Of a stretch of DNA of 64,000 bases, positions 17,211 through 27,494 are shown piece by piece; positions within the stretch are counted from its first letter, which is position 1; every line of letters starts with the position of its first letter. The notes below the pieces were generated by a model, which was not told the origin of the DNA, searched no databases, and saw only the letters and a list, made by a program, of their open reading frames with translations. This DNA is from Marinibacterium profundimaris (GTDB taxonomy: Bacteria > Pseudomonadota > Alphaproteobacteria > Rhodobacterales > Rhodobacteraceae), in the NCBI RefSeq assembly GCF_002210095.1, contig NZ_AQQR01000002.1:372001-436000 (forward strand), given 5' to 3'. Both the position numbers and the translations under genes were made by a program.

Positions 17211-18095
17211 TTAAGCCGCGCCCAGAAGCCGTTCGACCACCGCGCGGGCCTGGCGCGACAGGGTCGGGTGGCTGTCGCCGTAGTAGGACAGGTTGATCAC
17301 CGCACCGTAAAGCGCCCAGCCGCGGCCGCGCCGGGCCGTGTCGGGATCGTGCCCGGCGACATCGAGGAAGGTTTCGCGGGCGGGGCCGTCGAAAAGCGCC
17401 CAGGCCGGGCCAAGATCCACGGCCGGGTCGCCGCGCGCCATCAGGCCGAAATCGATCACCCCGGACAGGCGGCCCTCCTGCACCAGAAGGTTGTTGGGCG
17501 ACAGATCCCCGTGCACCCACCCCGGCGCGCCGGTCCAGCGCGGGGCGGCCAGCGCGTCGTCCCAGATCGCGGAAAGCTCGGCCACCGGGTAATCGCGGGC
17601 GATATCGCCGATGGCGCGGCGCGTGGTGGCATCGAGCACGTCGAGCGGCACGCCGCGGTTGTGATTGGCGGATCCGGCGATGGGGCCTGTCCCGCCGGGC
17701 AGATCGGCCAGCGCGCGCACGAACCGGCCAAGGCCGAGTGCCGCGGTTTCGGTATCCTCCGGAGGGCGCGCGGCCATGGTATCGCCGGGCAGCCAGTCGA
17801 GCACCATCCAGGGGCAGGGATAGTCCTCGGAGGGGTCTGCCAGCGCCAGCGGCTTCGGCACCCGCAGCGGCAGGTCCTTCAGGTGCGGCAGCCACTCCCA
17901 TTCGCGGCGCAGCAGCATCACGGCCGAGGGCCGGCGCGGCAGGCGCAGGATCCTGTCGCTGCCCAGGCGGAACATCCAGTTGTCCGTCCCGGTCGCGGCC
18001 AGGGGCCGCACGGGCTGCCCCGCGAACTCGGGCAGTTCGCGATCCACCAGCTGTTTGGCGAGCGCGGTGCTCACCCTGATCTCATCACCGTGCAT
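17211..18095 (-). CDS. Aminoglycoside phosphotransferase-family kinase
   Basis: A 294-residue APH-fold small-molecule kinase. A nucleotide-binding N-lobe contains TDNWMFRLGSDRILRLP. The catalytic loop is WVHGDLSPNNLLV (Asp is the base) and the metal site VIDFGLMARGDPAVDLG. Such enzymes phosphorylate amino sugars, choline, homoserine, macrolides or other alcohols. Nothing here identifies the substrate and there is no resistance context. The start at 18095 has an AAGGAGAG site at ideal spacing; the longer frame upstream is non-coding. It is divergent from pncA. Confidence 0.82.
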   Translation of the reverse strand: MHGDEIRVSTALAKQLVDRELPEFAGQPVRPLAATGTDNWMFRLGSDRILRLPRRPSAVMLLRREWEWLPHLKDLPLRVPKPLALADPSEDYPCPWMVLDWLPGDTMAARPPEDTETAALGLGRFVRALADLPGGTGPIAGSANHNRGVPLDVLDATTRRAIGDIARDYPVAELSAIWDDALAAPRWTGAPGWVHGDLSPNNLLVQEGRLSGVIDFGLMARGDPAVDLGPAWALFDGPARETFLDVAGHDPDTARRGRGWALYGAVINLSYYGDSHPTLSRQARAVVERLLGAA

Positions 18096-18219
18096 GACGC
18101 TCTCCTTGGCAGATCCGCTACCGCGATTTGCCGGATTTGGCGAGAGCCGCAGCATCGCTTGACCGGCGGCGGGCCGCCGCCTACCCCGGTAATCGGCCCC
18201 AGTCCGAGGAGAAAAGACC

Positions 18220-18810
18220 ATGCATGCCCTTCTGGTGATCGACGTCCAGAACGATTTCTGCCCCGGTGGCGCCTTGGCCGTCGCGGATGGCGACGCGATC
18301 GTGCCCCGCATCAACGAGATGATGGACGATTTCGACGCCGTGCTGCTGACGCAGGACTGGCACCCGGCGGATCATTCGTCGTTCGCGGCCCAGCACGAGG
18401 GCAAATCGCCCTACGAGATGATCGACATGCCCTATGGTCCGCAGGTCCTGTGGCCGGTGCATTGCGTGCAGGGGACATCGGGCGCCGCGTTTCACCCGCA
18501 GCTGCGCACCGGCGGAGACCTGATTGTTCGCAAGGGCTTCCGCCGTGCGATCGACAGCTACTCGGCGTTTTTCGAGAACGACCACGAAACGCCCACGGGG
18601 CTTGAGGGCTACCTGCGGACGCGGGGGATCGAAAAGCTGACCCTGGTGGGGCTGGCGCTGGATTTCTGCGTGAACTTCTCGGCGGTGGATGCCGCGAAGC
18701 TGGGGTTCGACGTGACCGTGGACCTTGCGGCGACGCGGGCCATCGATCTGGACGGCTCGCTGGCGGCGGCGAAGGCCGGGATGGAAGCGGCGGGCGTGAA
18801 GCTGGTCTGA
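18220..18810 (+). CDS. pncA: Nicotinamidase
   Basis: A 196-residue cysteine hydrolase that converts nicotinamide to nicotinate and ammonia. The catalytic triad is visible: Asp8 in LLVIDVQNDF, Lys105 in IVRKGF and Cys150 in ALDFCVNFSA. Metal ligands are Asp46 and His48 (QDWHPAD) and His81 (PVHCVQGT). A GAGGAG ribosome site precedes the ATG. It is followed on the same strand by pncB, the next enzyme of the Preiss-Handler salvage route. Confidence 0.94.
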   Translation: MHALLVIDVQNDFCPGGALAVADGDAIVPRINEMMDDFDAVLLTQDWHPADHSSFAAQHEGKSPYEMIDMPYGPQVLWPVHCVQGTSGAAFHPQLRTGGDLIVRKGFRRAIDSYSAFFENDHETPTGLEGYLRTRGIEKLTLVGLALDFCVNFSAVDAAKLGFDVTVDLAATRAIDLDGSLAAAKAGMEAAGVKLV

Positions 18811-19045
18811 CCGGAGCGCCCCACTGTCCCGAAGGGGCAAACGGGCGGGATCTTGCCAATCGCACCGGGCGCGCGGGTCTGCCTGAGAAGCAGCGCATCG
18901 TAGCAACTGCGCGGCCGATCCTGAGCGTGCGGGGCCTCGGGTGGGGGCGGCGCGGCCCGGCCACAGGTTGCAGCCGGTGCGGAAGCCTGATTTTGTGCGC
19001 CCCGGCACGGGCGGAGGTCCCGCGCATCTCTGGAGGGTCCGGGCC

Positions 19046-20335
19046 TTGGACATCGCGACGCGCGTCTACAATCACAAATGGAAGATCGATCCGATCGTCC
19101 GCTCGCTGATCGACACGGATTTCTACAAGCTCTTGATGTGCCAGTCGGTCTTTCGCAACCGGCCCGACACGCGGGTGACCTTTTCGCTGATCAACCGCAC
19201 CACCTCGGTGCCGCTGGCCAAGCTGATCGACGAGGGTGAGCTGCGCGAGCAGCTGGATCATATCCGATCGCTGTCGCTGTCGCGCGGCGAAAGCACCTGG
19301 CTGCGCGGCAACACGTTCTACGGCAAGCGGCAGATGTTCCGTCCGGACTTCATGGAGTGGTTCGAGAACCTGCGCCTGCCCGCCTACGAGTTGGAGCGGC
19401 GCGGCGATCAGTACGAGCTGACCTTCGAGGGCACCTGGCCCGAGGTCATGCTGTGGGAGATCCCGGCGCTGGCCGTGCTGATGGAGCTGCGCGGACGGGC
19501 GGTGCTGAACGACATGGGGCGGTTCGAGCTGCAGGTGCTTTATGCCCGGGCGATGACGCGGGTCTGGGAGAAGATCGAGCGGCTGCGCGAGGTCGAGACG
19601 CTGAAGATCGCCGATTTCGGCACGCGGCGGCGGCATTCCTTCCTCTGGCAGGACTGGTGCGTGCAGGCGATGATGGAGGGGCTGGGCGACAAGTTCATCG
19701 GCACCTCCAACTGCCTGATCGCCATGCGCCGCGAGGTCGAGGCGATCGGCACCAACGCGCATGAGCTGCCCATGGTCTATGCCGCGCTGGCCGAGGATGA
19801 CGCGGCGCTGGCGCGGGCCCCCTACGACGTGCTGTCGGACTGGCACGAGGAGCACGAGGGCAACCTGCGCATGATCCTGCCCGACACCTACGGGACCGAG
19901 GGCTTTCTGAAACACGCGCCGGACTGGCTGGCCGGCTGGACCGGGATCCGCATCGACAGCGGCGATCCGGCGGCGGGGGCGGAAACCGCGATCCGCTGGT
20001 GGAAGGAGCGCGGCGAGGATCCGACGCAGAAGCTGGTGATCTTCTCGGACGGGCTGGACGTGGACAAGATCATCGACCTGCACCACCAGTTCCAGGGCCG
20101 GGTGCGGGCGAGTTTCGGCTGGGGCACGCTGCTGACCAACGATTTCCGGGGGCTGGTGCCGGGCGACCGGCTGGCGCCGTTCTCTCTGGTGTGCAAGGCG
20201 GTGTCGGCCAACGGGCGGCCGACGGTGAAACTGTCGGACAATCCCGAGAAGGCGATGGGGCCGGAAGACGAGATCGCGCGCTACAAGCGGGTCTTCGACG
20301 TGGGCGAACAGGAACGGATGGACGTGATCGTCTGA
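19046..20335 (+). CDS. pncB: Nicotinate phosphoribosyltransferase
   Basis: A 429-residue enzyme joining nicotinate to PRPP, forming nicotinate mononucleotide with ATP use. Family signatures are LIDTDFYKLLMCQSVF near the N-terminus, FGTRRRHSFLWQ (with the phosphorylated histidine of this family) and the phosphate-binding IRIDSGDPA. The best start is a TTG at 19046 with GGAGGG eight bases upstream. An ATG further upstream would add 35 residues of low-complexity sequence. The 235-base gap after pncA shows no clear terminator or riboswitch, so they may be co-transcribed. Confidence 0.92.
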   Translation: MDIATRVYNHKWKIDPIVRSLIDTDFYKLLMCQSVFRNRPDTRVTFSLINRTTSVPLAKLIDEGELREQLDHIRSLSLSRGESTWLRGNTFYGKRQMFRPDFMEWFENLRLPAYELERRGDQYELTFEGTWPEVMLWEIPALAVLMELRGRAVLNDMGRFELQVLYARAMTRVWEKIERLREVETLKIADFGTRRRHSFLWQDWCVQAMMEGLGDKFIGTSNCLIAMRREVEAIGTNAHELPMVYAALAEDDAALARAPYDVLSDWHEEHEGNLRMILPDTYGTEGFLKHAPDWLAGWTGIRIDSGDPAAGAETAIRWWKERGEDPTQKLVIFSDGLDVDKIIDLHHQFQGRVRASFGWGTLLTNDFRGLVPGDRLAPFSLVCKAVSANGRPTVKLSDNPEKAMGPEDEIARYKRVFDVGEQERMDVIV

Positions 20336-20339
20336 GAGG

Positions 20340-20394
20340 GCGGGATCGCGGGGCCACCTCCCGCCCGCCCACCCCGGTGACCCCGCGATCCCGC
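20340..20394. terminator. Inverted repeat between convergent pncB and the DMT gene
   Basis: Perfect 14-bp arms GCGGGATCGCGGGG and CCCCGCGATCCCGC, 27 bases apart, just past the pncB stop. There is no T-run. It is probably a bidirectional terminator or mRNA-stabilising stem. Confidence 0.55.
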
Positions 20395-20440
20395 GAAAGG
20401 GGGAGTCGGTGCACACCGGACAGGCGGCGCGATCCCGCGC

Positions 20441-21346
20441 TCAGGCCAGCGCGCGGCGCTTCAGCTGGCGTTCGCGCCAGATCACCATCAGCCCGCCGGC
20501 CATGATCAGCAGGCCCCCGGGGAAGAGCGTCTGGAACGGGGTTTCCCCGAAGAAGATCCAGCCGAAGATGAAGGCCACCGGGATCCCGAAATAGGTGAAG
20601 GGTGCCAGGTTCGATTGTTCGGTCATCCGGAAGGAGATCACGATCAGCAGCACCGCCGTGCCGCCGAAGCCGCCCATCGCCAGCAGCCAGCCCGCGTCGG
20701 ACCAGCTGGTGATCGGGGAGAAGCCGCCGGTGGCGAAGGTCAGCGCGACGGAGGCGATCAGCGAGGTGCCGATGGCATAGAGATTGATCACCGGGCTGGG
20801 AACGTCGTCATCCATCAGCCGCGAGGTGATGCCCGAGAGCGCGTAGAGAAAGGCTGCGGCCACCGGCGCCAGCGAGGCGAGCTCGAACGTACCGGAGCCC
20901 GGGCGCATCACCAGAACGACGCCGAGGAACCCCATGAGCACCGCGAAAAGCCGCACCGGCCCGACCTTTTCGCCCAGCAGCGGGATCGCCAGGGCGATCA
21001 TGAAGAGCGCGTTGGAATAGCTGATCGTCGTCGCGGTGGCATAGGGCAGGCGCGAGAGCGCGATGTAGAAAGAAAGCTGTGCGACGGCCACGGCGATCCC
21101 GCGTCCGCAGGCCAGTTTCCATTGCCGCATCCGCAGGGGCCGCCCGGCCCGGTGCCAGGATTTCGAGGCCATCAGCGCCATGAAGCTGGGGAAGAGCCCG
21201 AAGAAATTGCGCCAGGCCGAAAGCTCGGCGGCGGAGAACCGGGGCGAGAGATGTTTGACCACCATACCCATCGCCTGGAACAGCGTGAGCGCCAGAAGCG
21301 ACAGCAGGATCGCGAGCAGGACATTGTCGGTTGAGCGGCTGGTCAT
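20441..21346 (-). CDS. DMT-superfamily (EamA) transporter
   Basis: A 301-residue inner-membrane protein with ten hydrophobic helices in two EamA repeats: first half ending near GFLGVVLVMRP, second from LAPVAAAFLYALSG onward. Such proteins usually export amino acids or other metabolites. The substrate cannot be read from the sequence. The C-terminus is basic (WRERQLKRRALA), placing it in the cytoplasm. It lies 55 bases after the dpp-type ATPase stop on the opposite side of a gene gap, transcribed in the same direction. Confidence 0.85.
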   Translation of the reverse strand: MTSRSTDNVLLAILLSLLALTLFQAMGMVVKHLSPRFSAAELSAWRNFFGLFPSFMALMASKSWHRAGRPLRMRQWKLACGRGIAVAVAQLSFYIALSRLPYATATTISYSNALFMIALAIPLLGEKVGPVRLFAVLMGFLGVVLVMRPGSGTFELASLAPVAAAFLYALSGITSRLMDDDVPSPVINLYAIGTSLIASVALTFATGGFSPITSWSDAGWLLAMGGFGGTAVLLIVISFRMTEQSNLAPFTYFGIPVAFIFGWIFFGETPFQTLFPGGLLIMAGGLMVIWRERQLKRRALA

Positions 21347-21401
21347 CTTCGGGGGTCCCTGGCCACGCGGGCGGCGGACCTGCCGGTCTGCGGGGCGGCG
21401 C

Positions 21402-22984
<1,583 letters not shown>

Positions 22985-22988
<4 letters not shown>

Positions 22989-23800
22989 GTCCGGCGCAGC
23001 CTCAGCCTTGGGTCCAGCATGTCGCGCAGACCGTCGCCCAGCAGGTTCAGCCCCAGCACCGTCAGCACCACGGCCAGCCCCGGCACCAGCGCCATCAGCG
23101 GCGCGATGGTGACCAGCGTCTGGGCATCGGCCAGCATCCGGCCGAGCGAGGGCGTGGGCGGTTGCACGCCGAGGCCCACGAAGGACAAAGCGGCCTCGAC
23201 CTGGATGCCAAGCGCGAACTGGATCGTGCCCTGCACGATCAGCAGGTCGGTCACGTTGGGCAGGATATGTTCGACCGAAATCCGCGTCGTCGACTTGCCC
23301 GACACCCGGGCGGCCATGATGAATTCGCGCTGCCACAGCGACAGGGCCGCGCCACGGGTGACACGGGCGCAGACGGGGATGTTGAAGATGCCGAAGGCCA
23401 GCACCGCGTTGACGGCCGAGGGGCCGAAGACGGCGGTGATCAGGATCGCCATGACGAGGAAGGGGAAGGCGAAGACGATGTCGTTGCCCCGCATGATGAC
23501 CTCGTCCAGCCAGCGGCCCCGGTTGGCCGCCGCCGCGAGCCCCAGCGGAATGCCGAAGATCAACCCCACGGTGATCGCCATGGCGGCGATGGCGATCGAG
23601 GTGCGCAGCCCCACCATCGTCATCGACAGCATGTCGCGGCCCAGGTGATCGGTGCCCAGCCAATGGGCGGCCGAGGGGCCCTGCAGCTTGTTCGGGATGT
23701 CCAGCAGCGTGACGTCGTAGGGCGTCCAGACCAGCGACACCAGCGCCAGCGACGCCATCGCCCCGGCGAGGATTGCACCGATCAGGAAATTGCGGCTCAT
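22985..23800 (-). CDS. Peptide-type ABC transporter permease, DppC-like
   Basis: A 271-residue inner-membrane permease with an N-terminal span, the LGTDHLGRDMLS motif of DppC/OppC proteins and five further spans. The EAA loop reads REFIMAARVSGKSTTRISVEHILPN. It pairs with the DppB-like subunit. It overlaps its neighbours by four bases at both ends, so the three genes are translated as a coupled unit. The C-terminus is short and basic (DPRLRLRRT). Confidence 0.88.
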
Positions 23801-24744
23801 GTCCGGGACCTCAGCCGGGGGTCGACCCAGGCATAGGCGAGGTCGACGAGGAAATTGATGGCGATCACCGCGAAGACGATCAGCATGATGACCGATTCCA
23901 CCACGATCAGGTCCCGGGCCGAGATCGACTGGAAGATCAGCCGCCCGAGGCCGGGGAGGTAGAAGACCTGTTCGATGATGATCGTGCCGGCCACGAGGAA
24001 GGAAAACTGCATGCCGATGATGGTCAGCACCGGGATCATCGCGTTGCGCAGGGCATGGCGCCACAGGGCCTGCCGACGGGTCAGCCCCTTGGCCCGGGCG
24101 GTGCGCATGAAATCCTGGCCCAGCACGTCGATCAGGGCCGAGCGCATTACGCGGGCGAGGATCGCGCCCTGCGGCAGGGCCAGCGCGATGGCCGGCAGGG
24201 TCAGCGCCCAGAGCCCGGCGCCGATGCCGTCGTCCCAGCCGGGGAAGCCGCCGGCGTTGAACCAGCGGAAGCGGATCGCGAAGATCAGCACGAGGAACAT
24301 GGCGAACCAGAAATTCGGCACCGCCACGCCCAGCTGGGTCGCCCCCATCACCACCGTGTCGCCGGGCTTGCCCCGCCGCGCGGCGGCGTAGATCCCGGCG
24401 GGAAAGGCCACCAGCAGCGACAGCACCAGCGCATAAAGCGCCAGCGGCACGGTGATCCACAGCCGGTCGGCCACCATCTGCGCCACCGGCGTCCGATAGG
24501 TGTAGGAGGTGCCGAAATCCCCGGTCAGCATGCCGCTGATCCAGCTGAAGTACCTCTCCAACCGGGGCTGATCGAGCCCCAGCTCGGCGCTCAGCGCGGC
24601 GACGGTGTCGGGCTGGGCGTTGATCCCCAGCATGTAGCTGGCCGGATCGCCGGGCACGACCTCGATCACGAAAAAGATCGCGACCGAGGCGAGGGCGAGG
24701 CTGAGAACCAGCGAAGCCAGGCGGTTGAGCGTGTAGCGCAGCAT
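23797..24744 (-). CDS. Peptide-type ABC transporter permease, DppB-like
   Basis: A 315-residue permease. The first span (ASLVLSLALASVAIFFVIEV) is followed by the VPGDPASYMLG motif typical of DppB/OppB, then a periplasmic loop and five spans. The EAA loop is QDFMRTARAKGLTRRQALWRHALRN. It is the first gene of the operon. The start MLRYTLNRL is chosen because DppB proteins begin with a short basic stretch just before span 1; 28 extra upstream codons are open but look non-coding. No strong ribosome site precedes it. Confidence 0.87.
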   Translation of the reverse strand: MLRYTLNRLASLVLSLALASVAIFFVIEVVPGDPASYMLGINAQPDTVAALSAELGLDQPRLERYFSWISGMLTGDFGTSYTYRTPVAQMVADRLWITVPLALYALVLSLLVAFPAGIYAAARRGKPGDTVVMGATQLGVAVPNFWFAMFLVLIFAIRFRWFNAGGFPGWDDGIGAGLWALTLPAIALALPQGAILARVMRSALIDVLGQDFMRTARAKGLTRRQALWRHALRNAMIPVLTIIGMQFSFLVAGTIIIEQVFYLPGLGRLIFQSISARDLIVVESVIMLIVFAVIAINFLVDLAYAWVDPRLRSRT

Positions 24745-24865
24745 TGGCGGCACGTTAGGACCGGGCCAAGGGGCGGTCCAGAGGCAAACGATCGCCCGCA
24801 AACGTGACTTGCGCGCATTGCCCCGCAAGAGGCAGGAAGAAGGGGCGACCCGCCGGAGGCAGCCG

Positions 24866-25987
24866 ATGTCCGACCCTTTCTACGATGACCTGCGGCCGGT
24901 GCCGGCCTTCGAGGCCTTTTGCCGGGCCGGGGTCTACGTGCCGGTGCCCGGGGACTGGTGTGTCGGCGTGGCCGACATCGCCAATTCGACCCAAGCGATC
25001 GAGCGCGGCGCCTACAAGACGGTGAACATGGTCGGCGCGGCGGTGATTTCGGCCACGCGCAACGCGCTTGAGGGCAAGGCCTTTCCGGCGGTCTTCGGCG
25101 GTGACGGCGCCTCTTTCGCGGTGCCGGCAGAGGCGGAGCAGACGGCGCGCGGCGCGCTGCGGGCGGTGCAGGCCTGGGCGCGGGATGCCTTTGGCCTGGA
25201 TCTGCGGGCGGCGATGATCCCGGTGTCCGAGATCCGCGCGGCGGGCCATGACCTGCGGGTCGCGCGCCACGCGGTCAGCGACGGGGTGGATTACGCCATG
25301 TTCTCGGGCGGCGGGCTCAGCTGGGCCGAGGCAGAGCTGAAGGCCGGCCGCATCGGCATGGAGCCGGCGGCGCCCGGGGCGATGCCGGACCTGACGGGGC
25401 TTTCGTGCCGCTGGTCGCATATCCGGGCGCGCCACGGGAAGATCGTGTCCCTGCTGGTGCTGCCCGCGCCCGCCGCCGATCCGGCGGATTTCGAGGCACT
25501 TTGCGGCGAGGTGCTGACCCTGACCGGCACGCTGGAGCGCGGCGGCCACCCGATGCCGGAAGAGGGGCCCGATGTCTCCTGGCCCTCGCCGGGGGTGGAG
25601 CTGGAGGCGAAGGCCACGGGCAAGGGCAAGCTGGCGCTGATGGCCGAGACGTTGTTCGCCTGGCTGGTGCTGACCCGGGGCTGGCGGCCGGGCGGGTTCG
25701 ATCCGGTGGGTTACAAGAGGGACACCGCCCTGAACGCCGATTTCCGCAAGTTCGACGACGGGCTGAAGATGACGCTGGATTGCGACGCGGCCACGCTGGC
25801 GCGGCTGACCGGGCGGCTGGACCGGGCCGTGGCGGACGGGGTGGCGCGCTATGGCGTGCAGGAGCAGGAGGAGGCGATGATGACCTGCATCGTGCCCTCG
25901 GTCATGCAATCCGATCACCTGCATTTCGTGGATGGCGCGGCCGGCGGCTATACAAGGGCGGCGGCGCGGCTGAAAGGGCGGGATTGA
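24866..25987 (+). CDS. DUF3095 protein, class III cyclase-like N-terminal region
   Basis: A 373-residue cytoplasmic protein matching the DUF3095 family, whose function is not established. Near residue 35 the segment GDWCVGVADIANSTQAI resembles the first metal-binding strand of class III nucleotidyl cyclases (DIxxST/FT). About 45 residues later FPAVFGGDGASFAV resembles the GD hairpin. The C-terminal third (FKKFDD-like FRKFDDGLKMTL, EEAMMTCIVPS) is family-specific. It has a GGAGG ribosome site. Its last codons lie inside an interspersed repeat from which the next gene, an HDAC-like protein, starts 29 bases later. Confidence 0.75.
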   Translation: MSDPFYDDLRPVPAFEAFCRAGVYVPVPGDWCVGVADIANSTQAIERGAYKTVNMVGAAVISATRNALEGKAFPAVFGGDGASFAVPAEAEQTARGALRAVQAWARDAFGLDLRAAMIPVSEIRAAGHDLRVARHAVSDGVDYAMFSGGGLSWAEAELKAGRIGMEPAAPGAMPDLTGLSCRWSHIRARHGKIVSLLVLPAPAADPADFEALCGEVLTLTGTLERGGHPMPEEGPDVSWPSPGVELEAKATGKGKLALMAETLFAWLVLTRGWRPGGFDPVGYKRDTALNADFRKFDDGLKMTLDCDAATLARLTGRLDRAVADGVARYGVQEQEEAMMTCIVPSVMQSDHLHFVDGAAGGYTRAAARLKGRD

Positions 25988-26023
25988 GGTATTTGGGCAA
26001 AGATGAAGCCAGGGGCGTGGCGC
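25981..26023 (+). repeat. GAGGTATTT interspersed repeat, copy 2
   Basis: Same 43-base block as 13367-13409 with two base differences. Its left end contains the TGA stop of the DUF3095 gene (25985-25987) and its right end contains the GTG start of the HDAC-like gene (26017). The element therefore spans the whole intergenic junction. Confidence 0.8.
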
Positions 26024-27144
26024 GAGAGCGGCCGCTGTTCATCGGGTCGGAGATCTATCGCCGGTCGAAATATGCCGGCTGGCATCCGCTGCGGGTGCCG
26101 CGTGTTTCCACGGTGATGGATCTGAGCCGGGCGATGGGCTGGCTGCCGGGGGATGTCTATCTGACCTCGCCCCGGGCGAAGCCGCACCTGCTGGAACGCT
26201 GGCACCGGCCCAACTATGTCGCGGCGCTGCTGCGGGCCGAGGCGACGCAGGCGGTCACGCCCGAGGAGCGGGCGCGGTTCGGTATCGGCACCGTGTCGAA
26301 CCCGGTCTATCCCGAGATCTACCGCCGGCCCGCGACGGCGGCGGGGGGCTCGATCCTGTCGGGCGAGCTGCTGAAGGATGGGGGCGTCGTCTATCATCCG
26401 GCCGGGGGCACGCATCACGGCATGCCGGGGCGGGCCAACGGGTTCTGCTTTCTCAACGATCCGGTGCTGGCGATGCTGTCGCTGCGCCATCACGGGGTCC
26501 GGCGCATCGCCTACGTGGATATCGACGCGCATCATTGCGACGGGGTCGAGGTCGGGTTTTCCGGCGATCCCGATTGCCTGATGATCTCTGTCCACGAGGA
26601 GGGGCTCTGGCCCCGCACCGGCAGGCTGGAGGATGATGCGGGCGGCTCGGCGCTGAACCTGCCGGTGCCGCGCGGGCTGAATGATGACGAGATGGACGCG
26701 ATCCGCGAGGGGCTGATCCAGCCGGCGGTGGCGGCGTTTCGGCCGCAGGCGGTGGTCCTGCAATGCGGCTCGGACGCGGTGGAGGAGGATCCGCTGTCGC
26801 ATCTGGGCCTGTCGAACAATGCCCATTGGGAGATCGTCGCCGCCCTGATGGGGATGGCGCCGCGTCTGCTGGTGCTGGGCGGGGGCGGGTACAACCCGTG
26901 GTCCGTCGGGCGGCTGTGGACCGGGGTCTGGGCCACGCTGAACGGGATCGAGGTGCCGGACCGGCTGACCCCGGGGGCGGAGGCAATTCAGCGCGCGCTG
27001 AGCTTTCCGGGCAACAGGCGGGGCCGCAATCCGCCGGATCACTGGTTCACCACCCTGCGCGACCGGCCCAGAGGCGGCCCCGTGCGGCCCGAGATCCGGC
27101 ACCGGATCGGGGTGCTGCGGGGCCGGCTGCGGGCCGCGGTCTGA
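26017..27144 (+). CDS. Histone deacetylase-like/acetoin utilisation family hydrolase
   Basis: A 375-residue arginase/deacetylase-fold enzyme. It has PAGGTHHGMPGRANGFCFLND (catalytic His pair region), the zinc site YVDIDAHHCDGVEVGF, a third ligand region QCGSDAVEEDPLSHLGLSN and the GGGGYNPWSVGRLW loop near the C-terminus. These features match bacterial class I-like deacetylases (AcuC group), which remove acyl groups from lysines or acetylpolyamines. The GTG start comes from the repeat element; the protein then begins MARERPLFIGSEIY. The pot/spuC genes elsewhere in the window make acetylpolyamine a reasonable but untested substrate. Confidence 0.85.
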   Translation: MARERPLFIGSEIYRRSKYAGWHPLRVPRVSTVMDLSRAMGWLPGDVYLTSPRAKPHLLERWHRPNYVAALLRAEATQAVTPEERARFGIGTVSNPVYPEIYRRPATAAGGSILSGELLKDGGVVYHPAGGTHHGMPGRANGFCFLNDPVLAMLSLRHHGVRRIAYVDIDAHHCDGVEVGFSGDPDCLMISVHEEGLWPRTGRLEDDAGGSALNLPVPRGLNDDEMDAIREGLIQPAVAAFRPQAVVLQCGSDAVEEDPLSHLGLSNNAHWEIVAALMGMAPRLLVLGGGGYNPWSVGRLWTGVWATLNGIEVPDRLTPGAEAIQRALSFPGNRRGRNPPDHWFTTLRDRPRGGPVRPEIRHRIGVLRGRLRAAV

Positions 27145-27145
27145 G

Positions 27146-27212
27146 ACATGTCCCACGCGTGGGACATGTGCCCGGTCTAAAGAAATCAAGGCGTTGCAGC
27201 GGCGGATTTACC
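27146..27212 (+). repeat. Palindrome-plus-core repeat, copy B
   Basis: A perfect 24-bp palindrome (half-site ACATGTCCCACG, 27146-27169) starts one base after the HDAC-like stop. TCAAGGCGTTGCAG (27186-27199) and GGCGGATTTACC (27201-27212) follow. Centre-to-core distances equal those in copy A (28.5 and 43.5 bases). Confidence 0.75.
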
Positions 27213-27494
27213 GGTCGTTCATAAATGGCCCAGAGGGCGCCGGGGGCGGGCCGCGCCGGTGTCCGGGCCGTGGGCGCGCCCGAAGGTGGATGCATCCCAA
27301 GGTTGTTCCAAGCGCCACCTGATCGCCTTTATTCCGGGGCAATAGGCCTGCGGATGACAGTCTCTTCGATTACAATCTTCCGATGCCTCTCCGGCGCGCT
27401 TTAGAACGCTTTACGTGGGGTTCGCTCCGCCCGATAGTCCGCTCACGCGGCGGACGAGTTCGCGCAGTACCAATGTACGGGGAGTGACCAGACC
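27213..27494 (+). other. Leader region of the RTX gene, no gene seen
   Basis: About 280 bases between copy B of the repeat and the RTX start. The first third is GC-rich with overlapping GGGCGGGCC/GGCGCGCCC inverted stretches; the middle (27330-27420) is less GC-rich and holds a TACAAT at 27371 without a well-spaced -35. A GGGGAG ribosome site precedes the ATG at 27495. The promoter is presumably here but is not resolved by eye. Confidence 0.4.
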
